Assembly (NCBI RefSeq): GCF_014651835.1
Contig: NZ_BMXQ01000003.1
Location: forward strand, 62,001-126,000
Direction: 5' to 3'
Source of the DNA: Pigmentiphaga litoralis
GTDB lineage: Bacteria > Pseudomonadota > Gammaproteobacteria > Burkholderiales > Burkholderiaceae_B
Length of the DNA: 64,000 bases
Position 1 is the stretch's first letter, and every line of letters starts with the position of its first letter. The translations under genes and the position numbers were made by a program. Of this stretch, positions 32,654 through 42,540 are shown in pieces. The notes beneath the pieces were generated by a model. The model ran no database searches. It saw only the letters and a list, made by a program, of their open reading frames with translations, and was not told where the DNA came from.

Positions 32654-33784
32654 ATGAAACGTCCTTATAACTTCTCTGCCGGTCCGGCCGCATTGCCGGA
32701 AACCGTGTTGCAGCGCGCCGCTGCCGAAATGCTCGATTGGCAGGGCAGCGGCATGTCGGTGATGGAAATGAGTCATCGCGGCAAGCACTTCAGCCAGATC
32801 TGCGACGAGGCCGAAGCCGACCTGCGCGAACTGCTGGCGATTCCCGACGACTACGCGGCGCTGTTCATGCAGGGCGGCGGGCTGGCCGAAAACGCCATTG
32901 TTCCAATGAACCTGATCGGCCTGCAGGTGGCCCAGGCGGCCGACTTCGTGCTGAGCGGGTCATGGGCGGTCAAGTCGTATAAGGAAGCGCGCCGCTACGG
33001 CAATGTGGCGGTCGCGGCCACGGCCGAACAGGCCACCGAGATCAACGGCGTGCAGCAGGCGCCGTGGACCTATATGCCCGACCCGTCCACCTGGAAGGTG
33101 CGGCCGGAATCGAGCTACCTGCATATCTGCAGCAACGAGACGATCGGCGGCGTCGAATTTCCGGACTGGCCCGACCTGGCCAGCCTGGGCGCCCCCGACA
33201 CGGTGCTGAGCATCGATGCGTCGTCGCACATCCTGTCCCGTCCCATGGACGTGACGCGTGCGGGCGTGGTGTTTGCCGGTGCGCAAAAGAACATTGGTCC
33301 AGCCGGCCTGACGATCGTCATCGTCCGCAAGGACCTGCTGGGCAAGGCGTTGCCGATCTGCCCGTCCGCCTTCGATTACGCCATCGTGGCCGAGAACGAC
33401 TCGCGCTACAACACGCCGCCAACCTATGCGATCTATATCGCCGGGCTGGTGTTCAAGTGGCTCAAAGAGCAGGGCGGCCTGGCCGGGATGGAAGCGCTCA
33501 ATACCGCCAAGGCCCGCGCGCTGTATGACTATGTCGATTCGTCTTCCTTCTATCGCAATCCGGTGGAACCGTCGGTGCGATCGCGCATGAACGTGCCGTT
33601 CATCCTGCATGACGACGCGTTGAACGCGGCGTTCCTGAAGGAAGCCGATGCGGCCGGACTGCTGCAACTGAAAGGGCACAAGAGCGTGGGCGGCATGCGG
33701 GCGTCGATCTATAACGCCATGCCGATGGAAGGGATCCAGGCCCTGATCGCATTCATGAAGTCGTTCGAGCAAAGCCATGGATGA
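32654..33784 (+). CDS. serC: Phosphoserine aminotransferase
   Basis: 376 residues. PLP enzyme converting 3-phosphohydroxypyruvate to phosphoserine and, in the B6 route, acting on 4-phosphohydroxythreonine. Signatures: N-terminal [28 protein letters not shown] in the substrate/PLP region, and the PLP lysine in [12 protein letters not shown]. Ends [14 protein letters not shown], the arginine being the phosphate binder. ATG 32654 gives the family N-terminus. The last eight bases overlap the start of pheA, so the two are translationally coupled. Confidence 0.97.
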   Translation: MKRPYNFSAGPAALPETVLQRAAAEMLDWQGSGMSVMEMSHRGKHFSQICDEAEADLRELLAIPDDYAALFMQGGGLAENAIVPMNLIGLQVAQAADFVLSGSWAVKSYKEARRYGNVAVAATAEQATEINGVQQAPWTYMPDPSTWKVRPESSYLHICSNETIGGVEFPDWPDLASLGAPDTVLSIDASSHILSRPMDVTRAGVVFAGAQKNIGPAGLTIVIVRKDLLGKALPICPSAFDYAIVAENDSRYNTPPTYAIYIAGLVFKWLKEQGGLAGMEALNTAKARALYDYVDSSSFYRNPVEPSVRSRMNVPFILHDDALNAAFLKEADAAGLLQLKGHKSVGGMRASIYNAMPMEGIQALIAFMKSFEQSHG

Positions 33785-34859
33785 TCTGCTTGCGCAGAAG
33801 CTTGCGCCTTTGCGCGCCCGGATCGACGAGATCGATGCCGAAGTCTTTGCCCTGCTGACCGAACGTGCGCGCACGGCGCTGGCCGTGGGCGAGGTCAAGC
33901 AGCATGTCAGCGGGCCGGTGTTGCGGCCAGAGCGGGAAGCCCAGGTGATCCGCCGTCTGCAGGACATGAATGCCGGGCCGCTGCCGGCGTCCGCCATTGC
34001 GGCGATCTGGGGCGAGATCATGTCGGCCTGCCGCGCGCTTGAAGAGCCTGCCAAGGTCGCCTACCTGGGTCCGCAAGGCACGTACAGCGAAGTCGCGGCC
34101 CTGGCGCATTTCGGCCACGCGATCGAGACGGTGCCTTGCGTCAATTTTGACGAGGTGTTCCGCGCGGTCGAAGCGGGCCGCGCCGACTTCGGCATGGTCG
34201 CACTTGAAAACTCCAACGAGGGCGCGGTCAACCGCGTGCTCGACCTGCTGCTGACGTCGTCGGCCAAGGTGCTGGGCGAGCGTTCGGTGCCGGTTCATCA
34301 TTGCCTCATGACCCGCAGCGGCACGCTTGACGGCGTGCAACGGGTGCGCGCTCACCCGCAGGCGCTGGCGCAGTGTCAGGCGTGGCTGTCCGAACACCGT
34401 CCGGACCTGATCCGCGAGTCGGCCTCCAGCAATGCCGAAGCGGCCCGCATGGCGGCCGAAGATCCCACGGTGGCCGCCATTGCCAGCGAGCAGGCGGCCG
34501 GTCTGTGGAACCTGTGCATCGTTGCGCCCCACATCCAGGACGATCCCCACAATCGCACGCGTTTCCTGGCGATCGGCCATATCGACACGGCGCCGTCAGG
34601 CAAGGACAAGACCAGTTTGATCCTTGCCGTGCCGAACGAAGCGGGCGCTGTGTATGAAATGCTCAAGCCGCTGGCCGACAACGGCGTGTCCATGACGCGC
34701 TTCGAATCGCGCCCGGCTCGCACCGGCCAGTGGGAGTACTACTTCTACGTCGACATCGAAGGCCATCAGCAGGACCCTCAAGTGGCCACTGCGCTGGCCG
34801 TGCTCAAGTCGCGGGCGGCCTTCTTCAAGGTGCTGGGCTCCTATCCGGTGGCTCCCTGA
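33777..34859 (+). CDS. pheA: Chorismate mutase/prephenate dehydratase (P-protein)
   Basis: 360 residues. Residues 1-90 are an AroQ chorismate mutase ([20 protein letters not shown]); 95-270 the prephenate dehydratase ([44 protein letters not shown]); 280-355 an ACT domain ([38 protein letters not shown]) for phenylalanine feedback control. Catalyses chorismate to phenylpyruvate. Full length for the bifunctional enzyme. Overlaps serC and precedes tyrA. Confidence 0.97.
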   Translation: MDDLLAQKLAPLRARIDEIDAEVFALLTERARTALAVGEVKQHVSGPVLRPEREAQVIRRLQDMNAGPLPASAIAAIWGEIMSACRALEEPAKVAYLGPQGTYSEVAALAHFGHAIETVPCVNFDEVFRAVEAGRADFGMVALENSNEGAVNRVLDLLLTSSAKVLGERSVPVHHCLMTRSGTLDGVQRVRAHPQALAQCQAWLSEHRPDLIRESASSNAEAARMAAEDPTVAAIASEQAAGLWNLCIVAPHIQDDPHNRTRFLAIGHIDTAPSGKDKTSLILAVPNEAGAVYEMLKPLADNGVSMTRFESRPARTGQWEYYFYVDIEGHQQDPQVATALAVLKSRAAFFKVLGSYPVAP

Positions 34860-34925
34860 TTGCAGCGCCGGGCGGCCTTTGCCGTCCTGCGCGATTCGGC
34901 CCCTCCCTTTTTTTCCGGTAGCCGC

Positions 34926-35879
34926 ATGACGCTTTCTTCTTCTCCCGCCGCGCCCGGCGCGCCGCTCGTTCCCGTGCTGGTGGTGGTGGGTGTCGGCTTG
35001 ATCGGCGGTTCGTTCGCGGCCGCGTTGCGGCAGGTGGGCCAGGTCGGCAAGGTGATCGGCGTGGGGCGTCAGGTGGCCAGCCTGGAGCGCGCGCGGGACC
35101 TGGGTCTGATCGACGAATTCCTCCCGCTGGACCAGGCCGTCGCGCAAGCCGACCTGGTGCTGCTGTCGGTGCCGGTTGGCGCCACCGAAGCAACGTTGGC
35201 GGCGCTGCTGCCGCATCTGCCCGAACACGCGGTCGTGACCGACGTGGGCAGCACGAAACGCGACGTGGTGGCTGCTGCGCGGGCCGCAATGGGCGACCGT
35301 ATCAATCAGTTCGTGCCGGGCCATCCCATCGCGGGCAGCGAACAGAGCGGCCCCGACGCGGCGCAGACCGGCCTCTACCAGGGTCGCGACGTGATCTTGA
35401 CGCCGTTGCTGCAGAACACCCGCGCCGACGTCGAATTCGTGCAGCTGGCATGGGAGCTGTGCGGCGCCGAAGTCCGATTGATGACCCCCGAACTGCACGA
35501 CCGCGCGCTGGCCTCGGTCAGCCACGTGCCGCACCTGCTGGCTTTCGCTTATATGGGCCAGGTGATTGGCGCGCCCGACACGGCGCTGCGGCTCGACCTG
35601 GCCGGAAGTGGCTTCCGGGACTTCACGCGGATCGCCGGGGGATCGCCCGACATGTGGCGCGATATCTTCCTGGCGAACCATGACGTGCTGCTCGACGAGG
35701 TCGCCCAGGTGCGAGGTATGCTCGACATGTTCGAGCGGGCGATCCGCCATGGCGACACCGAACAGCTGACCGTGCTGCTGCAGGCCATTTCGTCGGTCCG
35801 CCGCAATTGGGGCGAGGCGCAAGCCGCCGACACGCCGGCCGCCAGCCGTGCATCGCCCGACGCGGCTGCGGAAGTCTGA
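34926..35879 (+). CDS. tyrA: Prephenate dehydrogenase
   Basis: 317 residues from ATG 34926. NAD(P)-dependent oxidative decarboxylation of prephenate (or arogenate) to the tyrosine precursor. Rossmann motif VVVGVGLIGGSFAAALRQ (near residue 20); VTDVGSTKRDV, the catalytic-His region FVPGHPIAGSEQSG; C-terminal helical dimerisation domain with GSGFRDFTRIAGGSPDMW-type sequence. No fused chorismate mutase or ACT domain, unlike the enteric enzyme. It lies between pheA and aroA, sharing their transcription direction. Confidence 0.95.
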   Translation: MTLSSSPAAPGAPLVPVLVVVGVGLIGGSFAAALRQVGQVGKVIGVGRQVASLERARDLGLIDEFLPLDQAVAQADLVLLSVPVGATEATLAALLPHLPEHAVVTDVGSTKRDVVAAARAAMGDRINQFVPGHPIAGSEQSGPDAAQTGLYQGRDVILTPLLQNTRADVEFVQLAWELCGAEVRLMTPELHDRALASVSHVPHLLAFAYMGQVIGAPDTALRLDLAGSGFRDFTRIAGGSPDMWRDIFLANHDVLLDEVAQVRGMLDMFERAIRHGDTEQLTVLLQAISSVRRNWGEAQAADTPAASRASPDAAAEV

Positions 35880-35925
35880 ATGGTGCTTCGGGCCTGTTCG
35901 TATGATCTGTTGGTCCGACCTGTTT

Positions 35926-35991
35926 GTCTGACCGACCTGCCTTGACCCACTCGCCTGACCGATTAGCCTGACCCCTTCGCCTGATCCACGT
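35926..35991 (+). repeat. Degenerate 13-bp tandem repeat upstream of aroA
   Basis: Five units of 13-14 bp, each built around a G-CCTGACC core (units start at 35926, 35939, 35953, 35966, 35979). Cores read TCTGACC, CTTGACC, CCTGACC, CCTGACC, CCTGATC. It fills most of the gap between tyrA and aroA and ends 28 bases before the aroA ATG. Confidence 0.65.
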
Positions 35992-36019
35992 GCACGATTC
36001 CTCCAGCCTGAGCCCCGCC

Positions 36020-37348
36020 ATGTCCGACGCGCCGCACCTGTCCCATCTTGATTTGTCGCCGGTCCGCACTGCCCAGGGCACGGTGGCGCTGCCGGGTTCC
36101 AAAAGCATTTCGAACCGGGTGCTGCTGCTCGCGGCGCTGGCCGAAGGCACAACCCGGGTGACTGGGCTGCTCGATTCCGACGATACGCGCGTCATGCTGG
36201 CGGCGTTGCGGGCGCTGGGTGTGCCGGTGGCGCCGGGCGGTGATCGCAGCGAGGTGTCCGTCACCGGCGCCGCGCGCTTTCCGGGATTGCACGCCACGCT
36301 CTTCATGGGCAATGCCGGCACCGCCATCCGGCCGCTGACCGCGGCGCTGGCCATGATGGGCGGACACTACCTGCTGAGCGGCGTGCCGCGCATGCACGAA
36401 CGGCCGATCGGCGACCTGGTCGATGCCTTGCGCATGCTTGGCGCGCGCGTCGCGTACCAGGGCAAGGAAGGCTACCCGCCGCTGTCGATCGGCGTGGGCG
36501 ACCTGACGCTGAAAGGCCCGGTGCGCGTCAATGGCTCGGTATCGAGCCAGTTCCTGACAGCCTTGCTGCTGGCGGCGCCGCTGGCCACGGCCGCGACGGG
36601 GCGCGACTTTGTCATCGAGGTGCAAGGCGAGTTGATCTCCAAGCCGTACGTCGAAATCACCCTGAACCTGATGGCCCGGTTTGGCGTGACCGCGCAGCGC
36701 GATGGCTGGACGCGGTTTACCGTGCCTGCACGCGCTCGATACACGTCGCCCGGACAGATCCTGGTCGAAGGGGACGCGTCATCGGCGTCGTACTTCCTGG
36801 CGCTTGGCGCCATTGGCGGCGGGCCCGTGCGCGTGACCGGCGTGGGGGAGGGCAGCATCCAGGGCGATGTGGCCTTTGCCGACACGCTGGCCGCCATGGG
36901 CGCCACGGTCCGCACGGGGCCGGACTGGATTGAAACCACGGGATTGCGGGTGGCCGCTGGCGAACGCCTGCGCGCCTTCGACACGGATTTCAACCTGATC
37001 CCCGACGCGGCCATGACGGCGGCGGTGCTCGCGCTGTATGCCGATGGCCCATGCACGCTGCGCAATATCGCCAGCTGGCGCGTGAAGGAAACGGACCGCA
37101 TCCACGCCATGGAAACGGAACTGCGCAAGCTGGGCGCAACGGTCACGGCCACCCATGACAGCCTGACCGTTACGCCGCCAGCGCGCTGGACGCCCGCCGA
37201 GATCGGCACCTGGGACGACCACCGCATGGCCATGTGCTTTTCGTTGGCGGCATTTGGCGGCCAGCCGGTCCGTATCCTGGACCCGAACTGCGTCAGCAAG
37301 ACCTTTCCGACCTATTTCGACGTTTACGCCGGGCTGGTCGCGGCTTGA
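36020..37348 (+). CDS. aroA: 3-phosphoshikimate 1-carboxyvinyltransferase (EPSP synthase)
   Basis: 442 residues from ATG 36020; an in-frame GTG lies at 35990. Transfers enolpyruvate from PEP to shikimate-3-phosphate, the sixth step of the shikimate pathway. Signatures: [22 protein letters not shown] (shikimate-3-P site), [17 protein letters not shown] (class I glyphosate-sensitive type with LxxGNAGTAxRPL), [14 protein letters not shown], and C-terminal RVKETDRI and DDHRMAM. Two inverse alpha/beta domains expected. Its 3' end overlaps the convergent DUF2061 gene by 25 bases. Confidence 0.97.
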   Translation: MSDAPHLSHLDLSPVRTAQGTVALPGSKSISNRVLLLAALAEGTTRVTGLLDSDDTRVMLAALRALGVPVAPGGDRSEVSVTGAARFPGLHATLFMGNAGTAIRPLTAALAMMGGHYLLSGVPRMHERPIGDLVDALRMLGARVAYQGKEGYPPLSIGVGDLTLKGPVRVNGSVSSQFLTALLLAAPLATAATGRDFVIEVQGELISKPYVEITLNLMARFGVTAQRDGWTRFTVPARARYTSPGQILVEGDASSASYFLALGAIGGGPVRVTGVGEGSIQGDVAFADTLAAMGATVRTGPDWIETTGLRVAAGERLRAFDTDFNLIPDAAMTAAVLALYADGPCTLRNIASWRVKETDRIHAMETELRKLGATVTATHDSLTVTPPARWTPAEIGTWDDHRMAMCFSLAAFGGQPVRILDPNCVSKTFPTYFDVYAGLVAA

Positions 37349-37596
37349 CCGGGAGCGTGTATCGGCATCTGGCCGGACGCTTGACCGTACCCGTCGGCTG
37401 CGCGACCCTGGCTGCGCAGCGCCTTGGCGTGCTGCCGCTTTTCCCAGGCCCGGTCAAAGAAGTAGTGCACCACGGTGTTGACGATGGGTTCAACAAAGGT
37501 GACGGCGCCGCTCATCGCAACACTGCCGGTGATCAGATAGGTCACGCTGAACGCGGTAACGACGTGCACGCCGCCGAAGGCAAGGGTCTTGGCCAT
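37324..37596 (-). CDS. DUF2061 small membrane protein
   Basis: 90 residues. Two hydrophobic segments ([17 protein letters not shown] at about 10-26 and [17 protein letters not shown] at about 31-47) and the DUF2061 hallmark [17 protein letters not shown], followed by a polar tail. Predicted inner-membrane protein of unknown role. Its stop lies inside the end of aroA on the opposite strand (25-base overlap). Divergent from cmk; the gap holds a small inverted repeat (TGAGA/TCTCA at 37624-37638). Confidence 0.82.
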   Translation of the reverse strand: MAKTLAFGGVHVVTAFSVTYLITGSVAMSGAVTFVEPIVNTVVHYFFDRAWEKRQHAKALRSQGRAADGYGQASGQMPIHAPGQAATSPA

Positions 37597-37702
37597 GAAA
37601 ACTCCGTAAGCGTTAATGCCAATTGAGAATTGATCTCATTATTGGGTTTTGCCGTTCCGGCTTCAAGACAATAGATTTCATCGCATTGATAGGAAAAGAC
37701 AA

Positions 37703-38398
37703 ATGAGTGGCGCGCACGTGCAGGTAATCGCTATCGATGGGCCGACCGCCTCGGGCAAGGGCACCATCGCCCATCGCGTCGCGCAGCAACTGGGCTGGCA
37801 CGTGCTGGATAGCGGCGCCTTGTATCGGCTCACGGCGCTGGCCTGCATGAAACGCGGCATTTCGCTTGACGCGGTGGATCAGGTGGCCGATATCGCCGGT
37901 CAGCTGGACGTCCGGTTCCACGAGCTGGGCGTCTACCTGGACGGCCACGACGTAGGCGCCGAGATCCGCCAGGAAGCCGTGGGCAACGGCGCGTCGCAGG
38001 TCGCCGCGCTCGGACCGGTGCGCGCGGCGCTGCTGGAACGCCAGCGGGCATTTCGTCAACCCGACGGCCTGGTGGCCGACGGCCGCGACATGGGCACGGT
38101 GGTGTTCCCCGATGCCATCCTGAAGGTGTTCCTGGTGGCCAGCGCCCAGGCTCGGGCCGAAAGGCGGTATAACCAGTTGATCGAAAAGGGATTTTCGGCT
38201 AATCTCTTAACCCTTTTGCATGATTTGGAAGCGCGTGATGCGCGCGACATGCAGCGGGTCAATGCCCCGCTTTTTCCGGCGGACGACGCCCTGGTGCTCG
38301 ATTCGTCCGACCTGTCGATCGACCAGACAGTCGCCCAGGTGATGGCCTGGTACAAAGGCAAGTTGCCCCAGGGTAGGAAGAAGCCACCCAAAGGGTAG
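37703..38398 (+). CDS. cmk: Cytidylate kinase
   Basis: 231 residues from ATG 37703 with AGGAAA eight bases upstream. Phosphorylates CMP and dCMP. Walker [16 protein letters not shown] at residues 11-25, [28 protein letters not shown] with the CMP-binding arginine, and [10 protein letters not shown] in the lid. The last nine residues (GRKKPPKG and stop) are encoded by a 22-bp tandem repeat; because 22 is not a multiple of three, the stop falls in the second copy. Core genes aroA, cmk, rpsA and ihfB follow each other as in many proteobacteria. Confidence 0.95.
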   Translation: MSGAHVQVIAIDGPTASGKGTIAHRVAQQLGWHVLDSGALYRLTALACMKRGISLDAVDQVADIAGQLDVRFHELGVYLDGHDVGAEIRQEAVGNGASQVAALGPVRAALLERQRAFRQPDGLVADGRDMGTVVFPDAILKVFLVASAQARAERRYNQLIEKGFSANLLTLLHDLEARDARDMQRVNAPLFPADDALVLDSSDLSIDQTVAQVMAWYKGKLPQGRKKPPKG

Positions 38399-38433
38399 GA
38401 AGAAGCCACCCAAAGGGTAGGAAGAAGCCACCC
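38371..38433 (+). repeat. 22-bp tandem repeat, 2.9 copies, across the end of cmk
   Basis: Two perfect 22-bp copies (38371-38392 and 38393-38414) and a third of 19 bp (38415-38433). Each begins GGGTAGGAAGAAG and continues CCACCC, with AAA joining copies. Copy 1 is read as cmk C-terminus and copy 2 supplies its TAG stop; the rest is untranslated. Perfect identity suggests a recent or unstable expansion. Confidence 0.9.
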
Positions 38434-38622
38434 CGACCGTGAGCCATCCACGCGGCCACGAAGCTCCACAGAATGTTTTCGCAGGACAGCGCACAGGCTT
38501 TGGTTCGAGTGCGCTGATTGGCCCTCAGCAATGAGGTTGTTTGACTCCACCGATTGGTACGGTTCCAGGACGAATTCTCGTCTGCCCCCAATGAAGGTGT
38601 GTAACCCCGGTACAACACAACA

Positions 38623-40332
38623 ATGTCTTCGGTTTCCGAAATTCCAGCAGGCGAAGAAAGTTTCGCCGCACTGTTTGAAGAAAGCATCAAGAAACAAGAG
38701 ATGAAGTCTGGCGAGGTCATCACTGCTGAAGTGGTGCGCATCGACCATAACTTCGTGGTGGTCAACGCTGGCCTGAAGTCCGAGGCTCTGATCCCGCTCG
38801 AAGAATTCCTGAACGACAAGGGCGAACTCGAAGTGTCGGAAGGCGACTTCGTCTCCGTCGCGATCGACGCGCTGGAAAACGGCTACGGCGACACGGTTCT
38901 GTCGCGTGACCGCGCCAAGCGCCTGGCTGCCTGGCTGCAACTCGAGCAGGCGCTCGAGTCGGGCGACCTGGTCACCGGCACCATCACTGGCAAGGTCAAG
39001 GGCGGCCTGACCGTCATGACCAACGCAATCCGCGCCTTCCTGCCGGGTTCGCTGGTCGACCTGCGTCCTGTCAAGGACACCACGCCGTACGAAGGCAAGA
39101 CCCTCGAATTCCGCGTCATCAAGCTCGACCGCAAGCGCAACAACGTCGTGCTGTCGCGCCGTGCCGTGCTCGAAGCCAACATGGGCGAAGAGCGCCAGAA
39201 GCTGCTCGAGACGCTGCACGAAGGTGCGATCGTCAACGGCGTGGTCAAGAACATCACCGACTACGGCGCATTCGTGGACCTGGGCGGTATCGACGGCCTG
39301 CTGCACATCACCGATCTGGCATGGCGTCGTGTGCGTCACCCGTCGGAAGTGCTGACTGTCGGCCAGGAAATCCAGGCCAAGGTCCTGAAGTTCGACCAGG
39401 AAAAGAACCGCGTCTCGCTGGGCGTCAAGCAGCTGGGCGAAGATCCCTGGGTGGGCCTCGCTCGTCGCTACCCGCAAGGCACGCGTCTGTTCGGCAAGGT
39501 CACGAACCTCACGGACTACGGCGCATTCGTCGAAGTCGAAGCCGGCATCGAAGGCCTGGTCCACGTGTCCGAAATGGACTGGACCAACAAGAACGTCGAT
39601 CCCAAGAAGGTTGTCACCCTGGGCGACGAAGTCGAAGTCATGGTTCTGGAAATCGACGAAGACCGCCGCCGTATCTCGCTGGGCATGAAGCAGTGCCGCG
39701 CGAATCCGTGGGAAGAATTCTCGATCAACCACAAGCGTGGCGACAAGGTCCGCGGCGCCATCAAGTCGATCACCGACTTCGGCGTGTTCGTCGGTCTGCC
39801 TGGCGGCATCGACGGCCTGGTGCACCTGTCCGACCTGTCCTGGAGCGAAACCGGCGAAGAAGCCGTGCGCAACTTCAAGAAGGGCGACGAAGTCGAAGCC
39901 GTGGTTCTGGGCATCGACACCGACAAGGAACGCATCTCGCTGGGCATCAAGCAGCTGGAAGGCGATCCGTTCACCAACTTCGTTGGCACGTACGACAAGG
40001 GCGCCGTGGTTCCTGGCACCGTCAAGTCCGTCGAACCCAAGGGTGCTGTCGTGACCCTGTCGGTGGATGTCGAAGGCTATCTGCGCGCTTCCGAGATGTC
40101 GACGGGCCGCGTGGAAGATGCATCGACCATCGTGAAGGTGGGCGACAACGTCGACGCCATGATCCTGAACATCGACCGCAAGACGCGTTCGATCCAGCTC
40201 TCGATCAAGGCGAAGGACAGCGCAGAGACGGCTGACGCCATCCAGCGCATGTCGGATGCCAGCGCATCGTCGGGCACGACCAACCTGGGCGCACTGCTCA
40301 AGGCCAAGCTCAACGAACGCGAAAACGGTTGA
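38623..40332 (+). CDS. rpsA: 30S ribosomal protein S1
   Basis: 569 residues, six S1 (OB-fold) domains: two N-terminal degenerate ones and four near-identical RNA-binding repeats recognisable by [59 protein letters not shown] and their VSLGVKQL-type ends. S1 binds mRNA for initiation. As in other bacteria, the start lacks a Shine-Dalgarno motif (ACAACACAACAATG), in line with S1 autoregulation. Followed by ihfB. Confidence 0.98.
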   Translation: MSSVSEIPAGEESFAALFEESIKKQEMKSGEVITAEVVRIDHNFVVVNAGLKSEALIPLEEFLNDKGELEVSEGDFVSVAIDALENGYGDTVLSRDRAKRLAAWLQLEQALESGDLVTGTITGKVKGGLTVMTNAIRAFLPGSLVDLRPVKDTTPYEGKTLEFRVIKLDRKRNNVVLSRRAVLEANMGEERQKLLETLHEGAIVNGVVKNITDYGAFVDLGGIDGLLHITDLAWRRVRHPSEVLTVGQEIQAKVLKFDQEKNRVSLGVKQLGEDPWVGLARRYPQGTRLFGKVTNLTDYGAFVEVEAGIEGLVHVSEMDWTNKNVDPKKVVTLGDEVEVMVLEIDEDRRRISLGMKQCRANPWEEFSINHKRGDKVRGAIKSITDFGVFVGLPGGIDGLVHLSDLSWSETGEEAVRNFKKGDEVEAVVLGIDTDKERISLGIKQLEGDPFTNFVGTYDKGAVVPGTVKSVEPKGAVVTLSVDVEGYLRASEMSTGRVEDASTIVKVGDNVDAMILNIDRKTRSIQLSIKAKDSAETADAIQRMSDASASSGTTNLGALLKAKLNERENG

Positions 40333-40379
40333 TGGCCTCCTGACAGACGATGCTTTCGGCTCGCCCTGGCATGGATTCC

Positions 40380-40682
40380 ATGACGAAATCCGAGTTGATC
40401 GCGCGTTTGGCGGCCCGCTATCCCCAGCTGGTCGCCAAGGATGCCGATTACGCGGTGAAAACGATCCTCGACGCGATGGCCCAGTCCTTATCGGAAGGCC
40501 ACCGTATCGAGATCCGTGGCTTCGGCAGCTTTTCGCTGTCGAAACGCCCGCCGCGTATAGGCCGTAATCCGAAGTCCGGCGAGCGGGTGCTGGTGCCTGA
40601 AAAACGGGTGCCGCACTTCAAGGCCGGCAAGGAATTGCGGGAACGTGTCGACGTTGCCGCCGCCGAACCGCCGCCCGTGTAA
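40380..40682 (+). CDS. ihfB: Integration host factor subunit beta
   Basis: 100 residues from ATG 40380 ([11 protein letters not shown]), the usual IhfB N-terminus; in-frame ATGs at 40350 and 40371 would add 10 or 3 residues. The DNA-bending arm is [22 protein letters not shown] with the intercalating proline in RNPK. With IhfA it bends DNA at specific sites. Follows rpsA directly, as in most proteobacteria, and is closed by a strong terminator. Confidence 0.96.
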   Translation: MTKSELIARLAARYPQLVAKDADYAVKTILDAMAQSLSEGHRIEIRGFGSFSLSKRPPRIGRNPKSGERVLVPEKRVPHFKAGKELRERVDVAAAEPPPV

Positions 40683-40705
40683 GAACGGTCGGCGCGCCGG
40701 CAACA

Positions 40706-40742
40706 AAAAACCCCGACAGCTGCAAGGCTGCCGGGGTTTTTT
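40706..40742. terminator. Bidirectional terminator between ihfB and the alpha/beta hydrolase
   Basis: A-rich arm, CCCCG-A-CAGC, 6-base loop, GCTG-C-CGGGG, T-rich arm: a long stem with one mismatch and U-tracts on both strands. It serves ihfB (plus) and the convergent hydrolase (minus), whose stop lies three bases away. Confidence 0.9.
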
Positions 40743-40744
40743 CT

Positions 40745-41581
40745 TTACGCCTGGATGAACGCGAGTAGGTCGGCGTTCAGCACATCGGCGTTGACGGTCA
40801 GCATCCCATGCGGGTACCCCGGGTAGGTCTTGAGGGTGGCGTTGGGGAGCAGCTTGACGCCCTTGATCGCGGCATCGGCGATCGGCACGATCTGGTCGTC
40901 TTCGCCATGCAGCCACAGCGTGGGTACCGTAATCGCCTTCAGGTCATCGCTCTGGTCTGTTTCCGAAAAGGCCTTGATGCCTTCGTAGTGGGCCTTGGCG
41001 CTTCCCATCATGCCCTGGCGCCACCAGTTCTGGATCACGCCGGGCAGCACCTTGGCGCCGTCGCGGTTAAAGCCGTAGAACGGACCCGTCGGCAGGTCGG
41101 TGAAGAACTGCGCACGGTTGGCAGCCAGCGCCGCTCGCAATCCGTCGAACACCTCCATCGGCAAGCCTTCGGGATTCGCCTCGGTCTTGAGCATCAGGGG
41201 CGGCACGGCGGACACCAGGATCGCCTTGGCGACGCGGCCGGCCGGCTGGCCGTGCTTCGCCACATAACGCGCCACCTCGCCACCGCCGGTCGAATGCCCG
41301 ATGTGGACCGCGTTCTTCAGGTCCAGCGCTTCGACGACCGCAAACGCGTCGGCGGCGTAGTGGTCCATGTCATGGCCTTCGGACACTTGATCCGACCGGC
41401 CATGGCCGCGGCGATCGTGGGCCACGACCCGGTAGCCGCGTTGCACGAAGAACAGCATCTGTGCGTCCCAGTCGTCGGACGACAAGGGCCAGCCGTGGTG
41501 GAACACGATAGGCTGGGCGGTTTTCGGGCCCCAGTCCTTGTAGAAGATGTTGACGTTGTCAGAGGTGGTGATGAAGGGCAT
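40745..41581 (-). CDS. Alpha/beta hydrolase, non-heme chloroperoxidase-like
   Basis: 278 residues. N-terminus FITTSDNVNIFYKDWG, oxyanion region HHGWPLSSDDWD, nucleophile Ser in HIGHSTGGGEVARYV, acid Asp in LHGEDDQIVP and His in YPGYPHGM. This matches the cofactor-free haloperoxidase/esterase group (perhydrolases); the physiological role is usually ester hydrolysis. No signal peptide. Last of three minus-strand genes with a reductase-like protein and an SDR, upstream of which a LysR gene diverges. Ends at the shared terminator with ihfB. Confidence 0.88.
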   Translation of the reverse strand: MPFITTSDNVNIFYKDWGPKTAQPIVFHHGWPLSSDDWDAQMLFFVQRGYRVVAHDRRGHGRSDQVSEGHDMDHYAADAFAVVEALDLKNAVHIGHSTGGGEVARYVAKHGQPAGRVAKAILVSAVPPLMLKTEANPEGLPMEVFDGLRAALAANRAQFFTDLPTGPFYGFNRDGAKVLPGVIQNWWRQGMMGSAKAHYEGIKAFSETDQSDDLKAITVPTLWLHGEDDQIVPIADAAIKGVKLLPNATLKTYPGYPHGMLTVNADVLNADLLAFIQA

Positions 41582-41732
41582 GCGATGCTCCTGAGGGGAC
41601 GGTAACGATGCGACCAGGGCTGGCGCAACGGACGAGGCTTGCGGTTAACGATCACGGCGTGCGGCAGAGATGACGTTGCGCAGGCCCTGAAGGCTTGCGC
41701 AACGGACAGACGCTTGCAGCGCTGACAGGGTG

Positions 41733-42380
41733 TCAGCCGAATTTGACAAGATTGAGAGCGGGCAGCGGGCCGCCCGGAAACTGGGCGAGGCGGGCCCCGA
41801 TGGCGAGCGCACCAAGGTCGATGCCGAAGAAGCCCAGGCGGTCGATCAAAGCGGCCACGTCGGCCTTTGCCTGTGCGTCATCCCCGGAATAGAACATAAC
41901 GCGGCGTCCGCCTTCCCGTCGAGGGTCGCTGGCCACGTGCTCGGCCAGCAGGTGATTGAAGGCTTTGACCAGGCGGGCGCCAGGCACCCTCTCGGCCACG
42001 ACTTCTGACGACGTGCGGCCCTGCAGCTCGGCAGGCTTGAACAGCGGCCCTTCGATCGGGTTGTTGGCATCGACCACGATCCGCTGGCCGAAGTCGGGCA
42101 GGCCGGCAAGCGCGGCGGGCAGCCTGGACCAGTTGACGGCCACGAACACGATATCCTTGGCGGCGGCTTCTTGGCGGGTGCCGGCCTGGATTGTCGGGCC
42201 GATGGCGGCGACCGTGTCGGCCAGGCTGGCGGGGCCGCGGCTGTTCGACAGCGTGGCGGTGATGCCGGCGCGTGCCAGTGCGGTGGCGATGGCATGTCCG
42301 ATATTGCCGGCGCCGATGATGCCGATGCTCGGATCGCGGTTGGGTTGTGCGGCGGCTGGGGTGTGGGTCGAAGTGGTCAT
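41733..42380 (-). CDS. NADPH-dependent F420 reductase-like NAD(P)-binding protein
   Basis: 215 residues from ATG 42380 with AAGGACA about 9 bases upstream. Rossmann motif IGIIGAGNIGHAIATALARAG near residue 20, then SNSRGP (NADP phosphate-binding Ser/Arg), VFVAVNW, VVDANNPIEG, AFNHLLAEHV. This is the YadP/F420-oxidoreductase-like group. Betaproteobacteria generally lack F420, so it probably reduces some other substrate with NADPH. Located between the SDR and hydrolase genes. Confidence 0.82.
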   Translation of the reverse strand: MTTSTHTPAAAQPNRDPSIGIIGAGNIGHAIATALARAGITATLSNSRGPASLADTVAAIGPTIQAGTRQEAAAKDIVFVAVNWSRLPAALAGLPDFGQRIVVDANNPIEGPLFKPAELQGRTSSEVVAERVPGARLVKAFNHLLAEHVASDPRREGGRRVMFYSGDDAQAKADVAALIDRLGFFGIDLGALAIGARLAQFPGGPLPALNLVKFG

Positions 42381-42540
42381 GATGGAATGTCCTTGTGTCG
42401 TGGTTTGAGAGGTGTGCAAACGGGGTCAGGGTCCGGACGTCGGCAGTGGATGTCGGGACCGGTATCGGTGATGTGGGTCCGTGATGAGGCGGCTGTGGGT
42501 CGGTTCTAAATCGGTGCGGCCCTTGACCTTTGCGGGTCGA

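Noticed and set aside
37624-37638. TGAGA/TCTCA inverted repeat considered as a Fur box between DUF2061 and cmk
   Set aside because: Only five-base arms and a poor match to the 19-bp Fur consensus; noted in the gene entry but not listed as a site.
38371-38433. Short repeats considered as a CRISPR array
   Set aside because: Copies are directly adjacent with no spacers, no cas genes exist in the window, and the repeat encodes the cmk tail.
38056-39825. A 589-codon minus-strand frame opposite cmk and rpsA
   Set aside because: Antisense shadow of rpsA with no recognisable fold; its repeats merely mirror the S1 domains.
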